64,000 bases of DNA from Sorghum bicolor (Eukaryota > Streptophyta > Magnoliopsida > Poales > Poaceae), in assembly GCF_000003195.3 (NCBI RefSeq), contig NC_012876.2, forward strand, positions 46,495,276 to 46,559,275, written 5' to 3'. The first letter of the stretch is position 1. Each line of letters opens with the position of its first letter. Under the pieces are notes generated by a model. It was not told the DNA's origin and made no database searches. It saw only the letters and a program-made list of their open reading frames with translations. A program made the translations under genes and the position numbers. Shown here piece by piece: positions 34,361 through 45,808 of the stretch.

Positions 34361-37300
34361 CTAGGGGTAGAATCGACGTAGCTGTTCGATGTTCCATGCG
34401 TTGGTGAAGATTGCCCCCTTTTCGTCCGCCAATTTGTACGTTCCTGGCTTAAGGACCTCGGCCACCACATACGGGCCTTCCCAAGGTGGGGTCAGCTTGT
34501 GGCGTCCTTGGTTGCTTTGCCGGCGTCGTAGGACAAGGTCGCCTACGTTGAGGTCCCTTTTGCGCACGTGCTTGTCGTGGTAGCGTCGGAGTCTCTGCTA
34601 ATATCTGGCAGAGTTGAGGAGGGCCATGTCTCGAGCCTCCTCGAGTTGGTCGACCGCGTTTTCTTGAGTCTCTTTGTTCGATCGCTCGTTGTAAGCCTTG
34701 AGTCGTGGTGACCCATACTCGAGGTCTGTGGGGAGGATAGCTTCAGAGCCGTAGACCATGAAGAACGGGGTGTATTTTGTGGCCCTGCTTGGCATTGTCC
34801 TAAGGCTCCATAGGACTGAGGAAAGCTCCTCGACCCATTTCTTGCCGAATTTCTTCAATCGATTGTAGATCCTTGGCTTGAGTCCTTGCAAAATCATGCC
34901 GTTGGCACGCTCGACCTGGCCGTTAGTTCGAGGGTGGGCTACTGCGGACCAGTTCACACGGATGTGATGCTGATCGCAGAAATCCAAGAACTTTCTGCCG
35001 GTGAACTGGGTGCCGTTGTCGGTGATGATGACATTGGGGATCCCAAACCGATGGATGATGTCGGAGAAGAAAAGGACGGCCTGCTCGGAGCGGATGTTGG
35101 TGATGGGCCGAGCCTTGATCCATTTGGAGAACTTGTCGATGGCCACCAGCAAATGGGTATACCCTCCTTTCGCCTTTTGTAGAGGTCCTACTAAATCGAG
35201 CCCCCATACCGCAAACGGCCAGGTGATGGGGATCACCTGAAGAGCGTGGGCGGGCAGATGCGTCTGTTTGGCGTAGAATTGGCACCCATGACACGAGCGT
35301 ACGAGCTCGATGGCATCCGCCACGGCCGTTGGCCAGTAAAAGCCTTGCCGAAAAGCGTTTCCTACAAGGGTCCGTGGGGCGGCGTGGTGGCCACAAGCCC
35401 CCGAGTGCAGGTCATCGAGGAGTTTTCGGCCTTCCTCTACGGTGATGCAACGTTGTAAGACCCCCGTCGGGCTCCGTCGATATAGCTCGTTGTCTTCGCC
35501 ATAGATCACATATGATTTGGACCGTCGAGCGATACGACGAGCTTCTGTCTTGTCTTCTGGCAACTCGCCGCGGATAAGGTAGTCGAGGAACGGTGTGCGC
35601 CAATCGAATGGTGGACCCGGTCGTCGTTCTATCTCCATCACCTCTTCCACCATCAAGAGCGCATCGACAGCATTGGTTGGTTGGGCGATGGTGGTGTCGA
35701 TGCCAGCCCCCGTGCCTAGGTCGACGGATGGCTCGTGAAGATCCTTTGAGAATGCATCAGGCGGCACTGTGCCTCTGGTAGATGCGATCTTGGCGAGTTC
35801 GTCGGCTGCCTCGTTGTAGCGTCGAGCGACATGGACAAGCTCGAGGCCGTGGAACCTGTCTTCGAGTCGACGGACCTCCTTGCAGTATGCTTCCATTTTT
35901 GGGTCGTGGCAGCTCGAGGTTTTCATTACTTGGTCGATGACGAGTTGGGAGTCACCTCGGACGTCGAGGCGTCGGACTCCTAACTCGATAGCGATCTTGA
36001 GACCGTTGACGAGGGCCTCATATTCTGTGACATTGTTAGATGCGGCAAAATGAATCCTGATTACATACCTCATGTGGACGCCCAAGGGTGAGATGAACAG
36101 TAGGCCGGCCCCGGCCCCAGTTTTCATGAGTGACCCGTCGAAATACATTGTCCATAGCTCCGCCTGGACCTGAGTCGGGGGAAGCTGGGAGTCTGTCCAT
36201 TCCGCGACGAAGTCTACCAGGGCTTGCGATTTGATGGCCTTTCGAGGCGCGTAAGTGAGAGTCTCGCTCATGAGCTCGACCGACCATTTAGCTATTCTTC
36301 CCGTGGCCTCCTTGCTCTGGATTATCTCGCCCAAGGGGAAAGAAGAGACCACCGTGATAGGATGACCAAGGAAGTAATGCTGCAGTTTGCGGCGGGCAAG
36401 GATTACGGCGTAGATCAGCTTCTGGATTTGGGGGTAACGCGCCTTGGTCTCCGGAAGCACCTCGCTGACGAAATAGACTGGCCTTTGGACCGGCAGCGCG
36501 TGACCCTCCTCTTGTCTTTCGACCACCACCGCCGCGCCGACGACCTGGGTCGTCGACGCGACGTAGAGGAGCAGCGGCTCCGCAGGTTGAGGTGGAACCA
36601 GGACTGGTGCCGAGGTCACCGTCTTTTTCAGCTTTTCGAGTGCTTCCTCGGCCTCGGGGGTCCAAGAAAAGCGCTCGACCTTCTTTAGGAGTCGATATAA
36701 CGGTAATGCCTTTTCTCCTAGTCTCGAGATGAAACGGCTCAGAGCCGCCAGGCACCCCGTGACTCTCTGCACACCCTTGATGTCTCGGATTGGCCCCATT
36801 TTCGTGATGGCCGAGACTTTCTCGGGGTTGGCCTCGATACCGCGCTGCGAAACGATATATCCTAGGAGCATGCCTCGAGGCACGCCGAAAACGCACTTCT
36901 CGGGATTGAGCTTGATCCGGCTGGTGCGTAGGCAGCTGAAGGCAACCTCGAGGTCCCGGATCAGGTCTCCTCGTCGCTTTGACTTGATGACAATGTCGTC
37001 GACGTAGGCCTCGACCGTTGATCCTACATGTTCGCCAAATACGTGGAGCATGCAACGTTGATACGTGGCTCCGGCGTTTCGAAGCCCGAATGGCATGGTC
37101 ACGTAGCAATACATCCCAAAAGGCGTGATGAAAGAGGTCGCGAGCTGGTCGGACTCCTTCATTTTTATTTGATGGTAACCGGAATATGCATCAAGGAAAG
37201 AAAGGGTTTCACATCCCGCGGTAGAATCGACAATCTGATCAATGCGTGGCAATGGAAAGGGAACTTTTGGACAAGCTTTATTCAAACTAGTATAATCGAC

Positions 37301-37588
37301 ACACATCCTCATTTTCCCATTCTTTTTCTTAACTAATACAGGGTTCGCTAACCAGTCAGGATGATGAACCTCCTTGATGAATCCGGCCGTCAAAAGCTTG
37401 TGGACTTCCTCGCCAATGATCTTGCGCTTTTCCTCGTCGAATCGGCGCAACTGCTGCTTCACTGGCTTGGAACCGGCTCGAATCTCCAAGGAGTGCTCGG
37501 CGACTTCCCTCGGTATGCCTGGCATGTCCGAGGGACTCCATGCAAACATATCAGCATTTGCACGGAGAAAGTCGACGAGCACGGCTTC
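34361..37588 (-). CDS. E pol: RT, degenerate RNase H, archaeal-type RNase H, integrase (one nonsense codon)
   Basis: In the same frame as gag-protease, beginning after UAG at 37589-37591. Counting from the GTG at 37582: RT residues 70-210 (SFLDAYSGYHQI, YVDD at 193-196). First RNase H about 330-420, where VASTTQ replaces the usual catalytic DAS. Second RNase H 475-600 (FDGS 481, TEYEAL, GDS 543, NEAADELA). Integrase 725-990: zinc ligands H726/H732/C764/C767 and D796, D855, E891. A TAG at 34598-34600 interrupts the C-terminal tail, where the next codon is CAG and a CAG-to-TAG change is likely; the frame then stays open to 34361. Apart from that stop, the catalytic sites are intact. Confidence 0.9.
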
Positions 37589-40500
37589 CTATTTGGGGTC
37601 GAGGTCGGTGCTGATCGTCAGCACCTTGCCGTCGGAGTTGTTGGGGTCGAGCGGGATCTTCTTGGTTCCTTCCGCCGCCTCGAAGCTGCCCGCATGACGC
37701 TTAGGCTCTGGAGCCTCAGCGGCCATGGCCTCGAGCTTTGCAACGAGCTCGGTGGAGCTCTCGACCGCCTCCCCGTACTCGACGCACTCGACGTCGCACT
37801 CGTACGCGTGCTCGAAGGAGGAACTGACAGTGATGACGCCTTTGGGACCAAGCATCTTCAGCTTCAAGTATGTGTAGTTAGGTATGGCCATGAACCTGGC
37901 GTAGCCCGGGCGCCCGATGATGGCGTGGTACGTGCCTCGGAACCCAACCACCTCAAAGGTGAGGGTCTCCTTCCTGAAGTTGGCCGCCGTGCCGAAGCAG
38001 ACCGGTAGGTCGATTCGACCTACTGGCAGTGCCTTTTTCCCCGGCACGACGCCATGGAAACCGCCGGCGCTTGGCTGGAGGCGTCCTCTATCGATGCCGA
38101 GGAGATCGAGGGTCTCGAGGTAGATGATGTTGAGGCTGCTGCCACCATCCATCAGCACTTTCGAGAGTCGGGTGTTGACGATGATGGGGTCGACGACGAG
38201 CGGGTAGACGCCTGGGGCGACTACCTTGTCAGGGTGGTCTTCTCGGTCGAAAGTGATGGGAGTGCTCGACCAGCTAAGGTATTGGGGCACCGCCATTCTT
38301 GCTGCAAAGACTTCGCGATGCTCCCTTTTGCGCTGCCTCGTGGTCAACTGAGTCGAGGGCCCGCCATAGATCATGTAGCAGTCGTGGACGGCGAGGAAGC
38401 CGTCATCATCTTTGTTGTCCTCCTTGCCGCCAGCCTTCTCCTTCTTGGAGTTATCACGCGTATCTTTTTTGAACCCCTGACCGTCGAAATGCTTTCTCAG
38501 CATACGACAGTCCTTGAGTTTGTGGTTGGCGCCCCCCTTATGGTAAGGGCACGGCTCCTCCAACATCTTGTCAAAGATGCCTCCCTCCGGAGGGCCTCGC
38601 GGCTTCTTTCGATCCATGGCGGCGACGAGGTTGTCACCTGAATCTTCCCGGTGGAACTGCCGCACTTTCTGCTTCTTTTTATTTTTCTTGAGGCCTCGAC
38701 TGGAAGTCCCATCTTCATCGACGGGCTGCTTGCCTTTTCTTCCTTCTGAGCTGAAGAAGGCGCCGACTGCCTCCTCCCCTGCCGCGTAGTTAGCTACTAC
38801 GTCCATCAGCTCGTCGACGGTCTGAGGTCGATTGCGACCTAATTCCCGCACCAAGTCTCGACTGGTGGTGCCCGAGACAAACGCCAAGATGACGTCGTGG
38901 TCAGGGATGTGCGGCAACTCAGTGTGCTGCTTCGAGAAGCGTCGAGCATACTCCCGAAGAGTTTCTCTTGACTTCTGCTTGCATTTGCTGAGGTCCCATG
39001 AGTTCCCTGGCCGTATGTAGGTCCCTTTGAAGTTACCCTCGAAGACTCTGACCAGATCAACCCAGTTGTGGATCTGATTGGCAGGGAGTTCCTCGAGCCA
39101 TCGACGGGCGGTGTCGGAGAGGAAAAGGGGTAGCTGTCTGATGATGGCTCGATCATCACCTCGAGCGCCACCTAGCTGACAGGCCAGCCTGAAATCGGCC
39201 AGCCATAGCTCTGGCTTGGTCTCTCCATTGTACTTCGCGATGCTGGTTGGGGGTCGAAATGGATTGGGCAGGGGCGTGCTGCGAATCGCCCTGCTGAACA
39301 CCCGTGGGCCCGGTGGCTCGGGGGCCACCCGGTCCTCGTCGCTGTCGTATCTCCCACCGCGATGCGCGCTATAACCACGTTCTTCCGCGTCTCCGTGCCG
39401 GCGGCGTCTATTTTCTTTGATGTCGTGCCGCGCGTCGTGTCGACGTTGATTGTCGGCAGGGAGGATGAGAGCGGTCTTTCTACCTCGAGGGGGAGGTTGT
39501 TGATGGACTGACACCTCCTCTTCGTTTAGAGGCTGTTCGTCGCGCTTCTCTGTGGCAGCTCCTCGCCGTCGAGACGCCGAACTTTCGGCTTGTTGAACCG
39601 CTGCCACCTGGAGCAATGTCTGTACTTCATCTCGAATGCGTCGGGCCTGGGAATTCGACGGCTCTGGCATGTTACGTAGCAGCATCGTCGCTGCCACTAC
39701 ATTCTGGCCTGCTCGAGGGAAACGGCTGACAGGTTGCTCCGCCTCTGTGTCGCTGACGATCTGTCGATGTACCTCTCGAGCGCGTCTGCGGACACTTCCG
39801 CCCGGCGGGTAGGGCAGGTCTTGTTCGAGGATTTGCTCGAGCAGGACGAGGCGCTCGCGATCTTCGTCGAGCTTCATCTTGAGCTCCCGCAGCTGCGCGA
39901 GCTGCGCAGTTCTATCTTCCTGAGGAAGAGGGTCGAGCCGTCCGTCGTTCCCAGGCGTCCTGGGGTCTTCTTGCGCCGCGGGGGCTCGACCACCCGCAGC
40001 AGCATCCCGTGTCTCGTCGGTGGTTTCTGCCGCCCCGTCGATGTGATAGCATTCCCTCGTAGGGTCATAGCTGTCTGTCTCGGAGTCGGAGTCTGGTTCG
40101 GCGGCGTAGAAACACCCACGTCCTTCCTCCAGCAATCGTTGCCTGAGGGAGGTGATCGAGTATCGTCCGGGGCCTCGACGACGGAGGCCTCGTACTCGGG
40201 AAAGGTCCGGCAGCTCGGACGCCGGCCGCCGCGCTTCAGCGCTATGTGGGGGGACCATGGGTCTTTCCACGTACGTCTGGGCGTTTGGGCATATCGTCCT
40301 GGCGAGCGACGCCGCGGCGTTGTCCATTCCGAACGGCAGTGCCGCCCTTGGAGAGAACAACCCGTGTGGAAGTAGCCTAGCTGCGGTGGGGGAGGGCGCG
40401 CGAGACGCGTCCCCCCCCGTCGTCGCGCGGTGCTGAGTCGTCGTGCTTGTTGCTCCGTCACACGGTGTTGCCGACTTGTGGCCCACATCCTGCCTTGCAC

Positions 40501-40741
40501 GAGTTGTTAGTCGTGCTGAAGCAGAGGGGCCGCGGTGGTGCTGCTCGCGCCTCTTCTTAGGCGGGGAGGCGTGGTGGTGAGGGCGTCTCGGGGCCTTCAA
40601 CCGTGCTGGCGTAACGCGGACTCCTCCTGGTCCTTTGACTGAGAGCAAGATCATGTCGTAGCCGGAGCCCGTAGACATGAACTCGAGACTCCCAAACCAA
40701 ATCACCGTGGAGCGCGGAAACGGCGAGGCAAGAGTAGCCAT
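37589..40741 (-). CDS. E gag-protease
   Basis: 1050 codons from ATG 40739-40741, 39 bases after the primer site, to UAG at 37589-37591. The first 450 residues are Arg/Pro/Glu-rich and low in order. The gag domain lies at about 500-700 (KYNGETKPELWLADF, ARRWLEELP, LREYARRFSKQ), followed by a basic patch and a CHHC knuckle (CPYHKGGANHKLKDC). Protease follows with LMDGGSSLNIIY, GFHGVVPG, AIIGRPGYARF; D-G-G in place of D-T-G is usual in Tat. The stop is followed in frame by pol, so pol is probably made by readthrough. The protein forms the capsid and processes the polyprotein. Confidence 0.9.
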   Translation of the reverse strand: MATLASPFPRSTVIWFGSLEFMSTGSGYDMILLSVKGPGGVRVTPARLKAPRRPHHHASPPKKRREQHHRGPSASARLTTRARQDVGHKSATPCDGATSTTTQHRATTGGDASRAPSPTAARLLPHGLFSPRAALPFGMDNAAASLARTICPNAQTYVERPMVPPHSAEARRPASELPDLSRVRGLRRRGPGRYSITSLRQRLLEEGRGCFYAAEPDSDSETDSYDPTRECYHIDGAAETTDETRDAAAGGRAPAAQEDPRTPGNDGRLDPLPQEDRTAQLAQLRELKMKLDEDRERLVLLEQILEQDLPYPPGGSVRRRAREVHRQIVSDTEAEQPVSRFPRAGQNVVAATMLLRNMPEPSNSQARRIRDEVQTLLQVAAVQQAESSASRRRGAATEKRDEQPLNEEEVSVHQQPPPRGRKTALILPADNQRRHDARHDIKENRRRRHGDAEERGYSAHRGGRYDSDEDRVAPEPPGPRVFSRAIRSTPLPNPFRPPTSIAKYNGETKPELWLADFRLACQLGGARGDDRAIIRQLPLFLSDTARRWLEELPANQIHNWVDLVRVFEGNFKGTYIRPGNSWDLSKCKQKSRETLREYARRFSKQHTELPHIPDHDVILAFVSGTTSRDLVRELGRNRPQTVDELMDVVANYAAGEEAVGAFFSSEGRKGKQPVDEDGTSSRGLKKNKKKQKVRQFHREDSGDNLVAAMDRKKPRGPPEGGIFDKMLEEPCPYHKGGANHKLKDCRMLRKHFDGQGFKKDTRDNSKKEKAGGKEDNKDDDGFLAVHDCYMIYGGPSTQLTTRQRKREHREVFAARMAVPQYLSWSSTPITFDREDHPDKVVAPGVYPLVVDPIIVNTRLSKVLMDGGSSLNIIYLETLDLLGIDRGRLQPSAGGFHGVVPGKKALPVGRIDLPVCFGTAANFRKETLTFEVVGFRGTYHAIIGRPGYARFMAIPNYTYLKLKMLGPKGVITVSSSFEHAYECDVECVEYGEAVESSTELVAKLEAMAAEAPEPKRHAGSFEAAEGTKKIPLDPNNSDGKVLTISTDLDPK

Positions 40742-40779
40742 CCGGAAAGTAGTGGGAAATCGATGAAAAACACGCAGGA

Positions 40780-40797
40780 CCCCTACCTAGCGCGCCA
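40780..40797 (-). promoter_or_regulatory. Primer binding site of E
   Basis: Reverse strand TGGCGCGCTAGGTAGGGG, two bases after the LTR end. Closely matches the G primer site, so E and G use the same tRNA; I cannot assign it from memory. Confidence 0.8.
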
Positions 40798-40799
40798 AC

Positions 40800-41773
40800 T
40801 GTCGGTGTTTTTCCCCCGGGGGGTCACACCAACGAGTAAATTTGTGTGCGTGTTCCCTTTTCCGGATGGTGATGCAAGAAGACACAGAGATTTATCCTGG
40901 TTCGGGCAAGAGAAGGCCCTACGTCCAGCGGGGGGAGAGAGTTTGTATTATCTTGCACCTAAGTGCTTGTACAGGGGCGAATACAAGCGTGGTATGAAGT
41001 GTGGAGCTTTACTACGTATGAGCGTTCTCTTTTCCTATTCCCGAGTCTCTCCTTTTATAGCTCCAAGGAGAGACTCAGGGTACATGCGTAGGTGTTAGAG
41101 TAGGGGTCGATAGCCGCATGGAGCGCTGACCTACTCGAGGCTTCCGTACGGCATGGCCTCGAGCTATCCCATCTTGATAGCCCGGTGATGATCACGCGTG
41201 CTCCTGCGTTCTGCCCTGCCCGCCGCCTCGCGCTGGTTCTGAGGTCGCATGCTTGTACGGTATGGCGGCGGATCCGACGGGGCAGCTGTGGTGTTGTCAG
41301 TCGACGCCCGACTCATCTTCGGGAAGGAGCCTGGTGAAGTCGAGGGTCGGATGCCGCATGAGGTGTCGACGCCTGGAGCGCTGACCTTGGGTGTCTCGAG
41401 GGAGTCCCGATTAGACGTTCCATCCTTGTTTCCCGCGTCCTGACACGCCCTGGGTCGTTCGGCGGGAAGGCTGCAAAAAGAATGATGGGACAGAAGCATC
41501 CCGTGACCCGTGTGTTAGGTGGGGAAGCGTCAGGCGCATTAAATGCCCTGGCTCTTGTGCGCGCGTCAGGCGGCGGACGGTGTCCTTGCGCTCAACGCCC
41601 CTCGGTTCGCTCGAGCCTGCTTCCGTATTCGACGGCAGTTATCGCTCGACCCCTGGCCGATTCGCTCGACGGTATTTCCGTCTTCGAGGCTGCGGCCGTC
41701 GATGGTCGCCCGTGTGTACGGATGGTCTCGTTATACGCATTGGTGAGGGTACCCCTTGTTGATACCCTCGACA
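40800..41773 (-). repeat. 5' LTR of E (974 bp)
   Basis: Reverse strand runs TGTCGAGGG .. CACCGACA. Related LTR pieces flank the gap in F. TATA box CTATAAAAGG (reverse strand) at 41051-41060. Confidence 0.9.
41051..41060 (-). promoter_or_regulatory. TATA box of E LTR
   Basis: CTATAAAAGG on the reverse strand, about 310 bases upstream of the gag ATG. Confidence 0.7.
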
Positions 41774-43496
41774 CAATCCTAGAGGAATTTTAAGCATTCA
41801 TGAAGAATCATCCTTGGAGTTTAAGAATAACAACAGTGAGCATGGAAGTTATTTCATAAATACCTCACCGAGTCCTTGCTCATATAAAACATCTCTCCAA
41901 TCAATTTGTCTCTCCATTCTTACCACAATTGAGATCTGCAACCCCCTCTTCCTCTTCATTTATAAAAACTTTAAAAGGGCGGTTGTCGATGCATATGTCT
42001 ATAATAAATATTGCAGATCTCGTTGAGCTAATCTTGATATAGGTAGGTGTTGGAGGGGAAACCACTTCACCAACATAACTTGATGGTTTCCCAAGGACAA
42101 GCTTAGTGTCCTAAAACAAGCACTTATCAGATCATAACATGAACTTCTAATTATTTGCAACATTGCCTTGTGTATTGAGCATATAAAGATAATTGTAGAA
42201 ATATTCCTTCGGGTATTCTTGTCACTAACCTTTCCAGGATTGGAGCAAGAAGATCGGATGAATGACAAGCACAGGGTATGTCCAACCAACCATCACACAA
42301 CATTGAATTAAATTCATCCAACTTGAATTTTGTAAAATTCAAGCTTGGGGGAGTACTTTACATAAAAAACATCTTTTGCCATGTTGCTACGTTGGTTGTC
42401 CTTACCTTTGAGACATGCTCAATTTGTTAAATACTAATTACACTACTTCATCTCCACTTAAGTAGATCTCTATAAATGCTCTCATGCTACCTTTATTTGC
42501 TTCAGTATATGTCTAGGTTTGGAATAGTTTCATTTATCTCTTAATTAAGCATGGTGCTTAGTTTAGGAATGATGATCTTACTTCCAAGGGATTTTAAATT
42601 AAGCATGGTGCTTAGGTTAAAATGCCCTTCTAAATCAAATTAGACATGGTGTTTAGGTTGATTTTTAAGCCGATAGTATGCTATAGTAGATATGGGATAT
42701 TTTGTTGGACTAACCCCTGCAGGAAAACTTTCAATATCAACCTGGGAAGTCCTGAGATAAACTCGCATTGGAGATGAAGAAAGTGACACATGAAGTTTAA
42801 CAATTTGCACAAGAAAGACGTGGCTCATAAGAGATGATTCATGGAGGGTGTCACAAACACGATGCACAACCGCTAAGAAAGGAAAGCTTCCACAAGGTCA
42901 TACTGTACCATCACTCTTCAAGTAAGGTAACACCTTAAGGTACTTGACTATCGCTTTTATAAGCTTCTCCTTGGTTCTAGCATTCACATAAATAAAGAGA
43001 CAAACATGTATGATTTATAACTCCAGATCAACCAACTCAATTAATTCAACATGTTTAGTCCTTTAATCTTTGTTCTTAGTACTACCTTCGTGATCCCATG
43101 CTCCTAAACATATAAGCTAATATGTTGCACATTCAATATTTGGAAGATATAAACAAAACATAAATATAGATAGATTATCTTTCCATTAGGTTGAGCCATC
43201 TGATCTGATAAATGTTTCAAATACTACATCTTATTATCCATCAACTTTGTCTTGCTCACTATGCTTAAGGTTAAGAACAAATACACTTTTATTTCTGTTG
43301 GTGTTTTCCACCAACAGAGCCCATGCACTTGATCTCTGCCTTGTCTCTATGAACAGGTACACTTCAAGCAAAACATGGAGGAGTTTTACAACTCCCAGAC
43401 TCCACCAAGTGAAGGACCTGGATCTATGAGCACAAACACACTGAGCAGGATATTGCCAACACCATACTTCGAACTGCTGGGCAAAGAAGAACATGG

Positions 43497-44264
43497 GTGA
43501 CACCGTATCAAGAGGTGCAGACGTCAAGGTCCACACCTAATCAATTGATGCACCTAAAGGATGAAGATGGTGGAAAGTCTTGTCCAGAAGACTTAAAACA
43601 TTGGATCCTTGTCGGAAGAGGTCAACATCGTCAACTCAAGTCACCTTTCCTGATCAAGAAGGACGACCCTGGTGTTTCAAGCATCGAATGCACAATCAAT
43701 GGATACTCTTTTCAGAAGACACTCTACGACACTGGATCTGACGACAACATAATGGCCGCAATCACTTATCAGCTCCTGCATGAAACCATGCCCCTACAAC
43801 CAATATATATTGCTCAGATGATTTTCAGGTCATTGACATGGGAGAAGACGAATATGATCCACCCACCATCCTTGGAAGACCGTTCCTCAACACTATCAAA
43901 GCAATCATCTACATTGGAACCGGACAAGTCCACATGTACTTCCCCTCTGAGAAGGTACGCAACTATTTTACCGACCATAACTATATAGTTGAAGACTCTA
44001 AGCAGGTCAGGACAAGACGACGCAACCGCAACCAAGAGGAGGCAAATCATCAAGAACGGATGGGTAGACTACGAAGGAAAAGTGATAAGGACTGAAGACA
44101 TACAGCTTGAACAGAACTGTCCTGAGGAGACCGTAGCACCGAGTCAGGTGTGGAGGGAGAAGATAGTTATACACGAAGAGAGGCGCCGCCGGAATCACCG
44201 ACTACGCCACCTAGCGAATCCCAGGACGACTGAGAAAACAGAGAGTCCCGTTCGGATGACATAA
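43497..44264 (+). pseudogene. Element B protease relic (copy 2)
   Basis: Same as 28181-28948, including the identical internal deletion and frame break, with three visible transitions in the coding part. Because both copies share the lesion, it predates the duplication. Confidence 0.7.
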
Positions 44265-44499
44265 AAATACCGAACGCCTTGCCAAGAGGTAAACTTGGTA
44301 GTTACCCTTTCCTTTCAATTATTCAATTATAATTTGCTTAGTTAATCAGGTTCATGCTATCTTGAAAAGAAAATAAAAATGTTAAAAAAAATAGTAAGCC
44401 CCATGTGAGTATGCTCATGGCATATAAAACCCATAAGTACATTCATTGTGGTGGCATAAAAATAAAATAAATAAGTTTTCATCTTACAATAAAAATATA

Positions 44500-44523
44500 T
44501 ATAAATATATATATATATATAAT
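44500..44523. repeat. TA microsatellite (copy 2)
   Basis: Shorter counterpart of 29169-29213; the length difference is one of the few changes between the 3 kb copies. Confidence 0.8.
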
Positions 44524-44798
44524 AAGTGTATGATCCTGCTAAATAAATAACATTTATTAAGGAAGCTCAACATGATGAAGGCTAGATATTTATGCTAACA
44601 CTTAATTAGTTCCACAAGCTTTGTTGTCTATTTGAGCTCCACAGAATTTAAGAATCAAGAAGACTAGCAGACGGAGGACATTCTAATCGCTGTCAGAATG
44701 CTGCTGACTTTCAAATACACCTCTGCCACCTGCTAGCTACATCAAGAGAAATTACGTCAAAATTCAGCTTGGGGAAAAGCACCCCCATTATTCTCGCT

Positions 44799-45803
44799 AA
44801 GTATTTCTATCTATCTTTATACTTATATTATGTTAGAATATTAAAATACATAAACTATGAAAAACCAAATAAAAATTTTGTGCTTATATATATCTTTTTC
44901 TTAGTATGTTTAATAAATAAATAAAGTGGCTATGCTAATCTGAATCTTAATAATAAAACTCTAGCATGGATATGATGAGTAGTTGCTCTGCCTAATTTGC
45001 AATTTTGAAGTTCTCTCTCAAGTTTAGACATAACTATTATAATCTAAATCTTGCTCTAGACCTAAACTTGCGGGATGAAAACTTGATTTGAAATCTAAGT
45101 TGTTAACGGATATCATATGGGAAGGTTGAGCTGCTGTTTATCTGTTCCTAAAGATGCTAGAATTCTGGAGAATTTTATCTTTGAAAAATTTTTAAAATAT
45201 TGCATGATGAGTTCCTGTATGATGAGAGTTTAAATTCCTACCACAGCCATATATACATGCTTGCTAGACTTTGAGCCACACATTTACTATTTACTGCTTA
45301 TGAGCATTGAGTGTGGTCAAGCTGTGTAGACCCTTAGGAGCTTGTCATGTGGTTAAATCAAGATTCACTTGCACGTTCACTCATATATGCTACTTCTACT
45401 CCGGAAGTACCATCCACATATATCCATCCATTTCCATCTCCAGAATCACCCAAAAATATTCTACTCCTAATCCGGGAGAGAATAGTCAAAAACATTTTCC
45501 TATCCCTGTTATTCCCTGTGAAATAAATGCTCCAAATATTTTGGTTACTACCACTTGCTATATTATCTCAAGAGATGAGTGCTCTGAAAAAAAAGAAAGA
45601 AAAGAGAAGAAAAAATATATATATATAAACGAGGAAATGAAAAGGGGCAAGTGCCCGGAACCTCGAAAGAAAGAAAAAGTGAGACGAGTGGTAAAAATGG
45701 ACAAGTGTCCGACAGTAGAATTAGGGGTACAAGATACCCACCTGAGAGGAAAGAAGAAGAAGAGCATCTCATTCTCCTCATAAAGTTTCAAAAAGCAAGG
45801 AAG
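44799..45803 (+). other. Element B noncoding 3' region, left of G
   Basis: AT-rich, aligned with 8740-9705 of A. Includes a purine-rich run near 45580-45625. Lys-rich short frames here are compositional and not supported as genes. Confidence 0.65.
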
Positions 45804-45808
45804 GTATG
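45804..45808 (+). repeat. Target-site duplication of G (left)
   Basis: GTATG, identical to 57939-57943. Element A at about 9704-9715 has the single-copy empty site. Confidence 0.95.

Larger units (their letters stand above)
29488..41773 (-). mobile_element. Element E: Tat-lineage Ty3/gypsy element, 3' LTR missing
   Basis: Reverse-strand element in B: 5' LTR 40800-41773, primer site, gag-protease, UAG, pol with one nonsense codon, then a convergent six-exon forward-strand gene. The right boundary is a clean LTR end (reverse strand TGTCGAGGG) against B sequence. The left boundary at 29488 is only 29 bases before the first ATG of the antisense gene, with no LTR and no target duplication, and B resumes there 3 kb downstream of the right-hand insertion point. 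So the left end is a rearrangement or assembly join. Confidence 0.88.
41773..44798 (+). repeat. 3 kb direct duplication, copy 2 (right of E)
   Basis: Internal B sequence repeated from 26457-29487. Copy 2 continues smoothly into B 3' sequence (44799 onward) while copy 1 does not. Confidence 0.93.

Noticed and set aside
45307..45783. 158-codon Lys-rich ORF
   Set aside because: Made of an A/G-rich run in noncoding B sequence; the matching region of A is not open.
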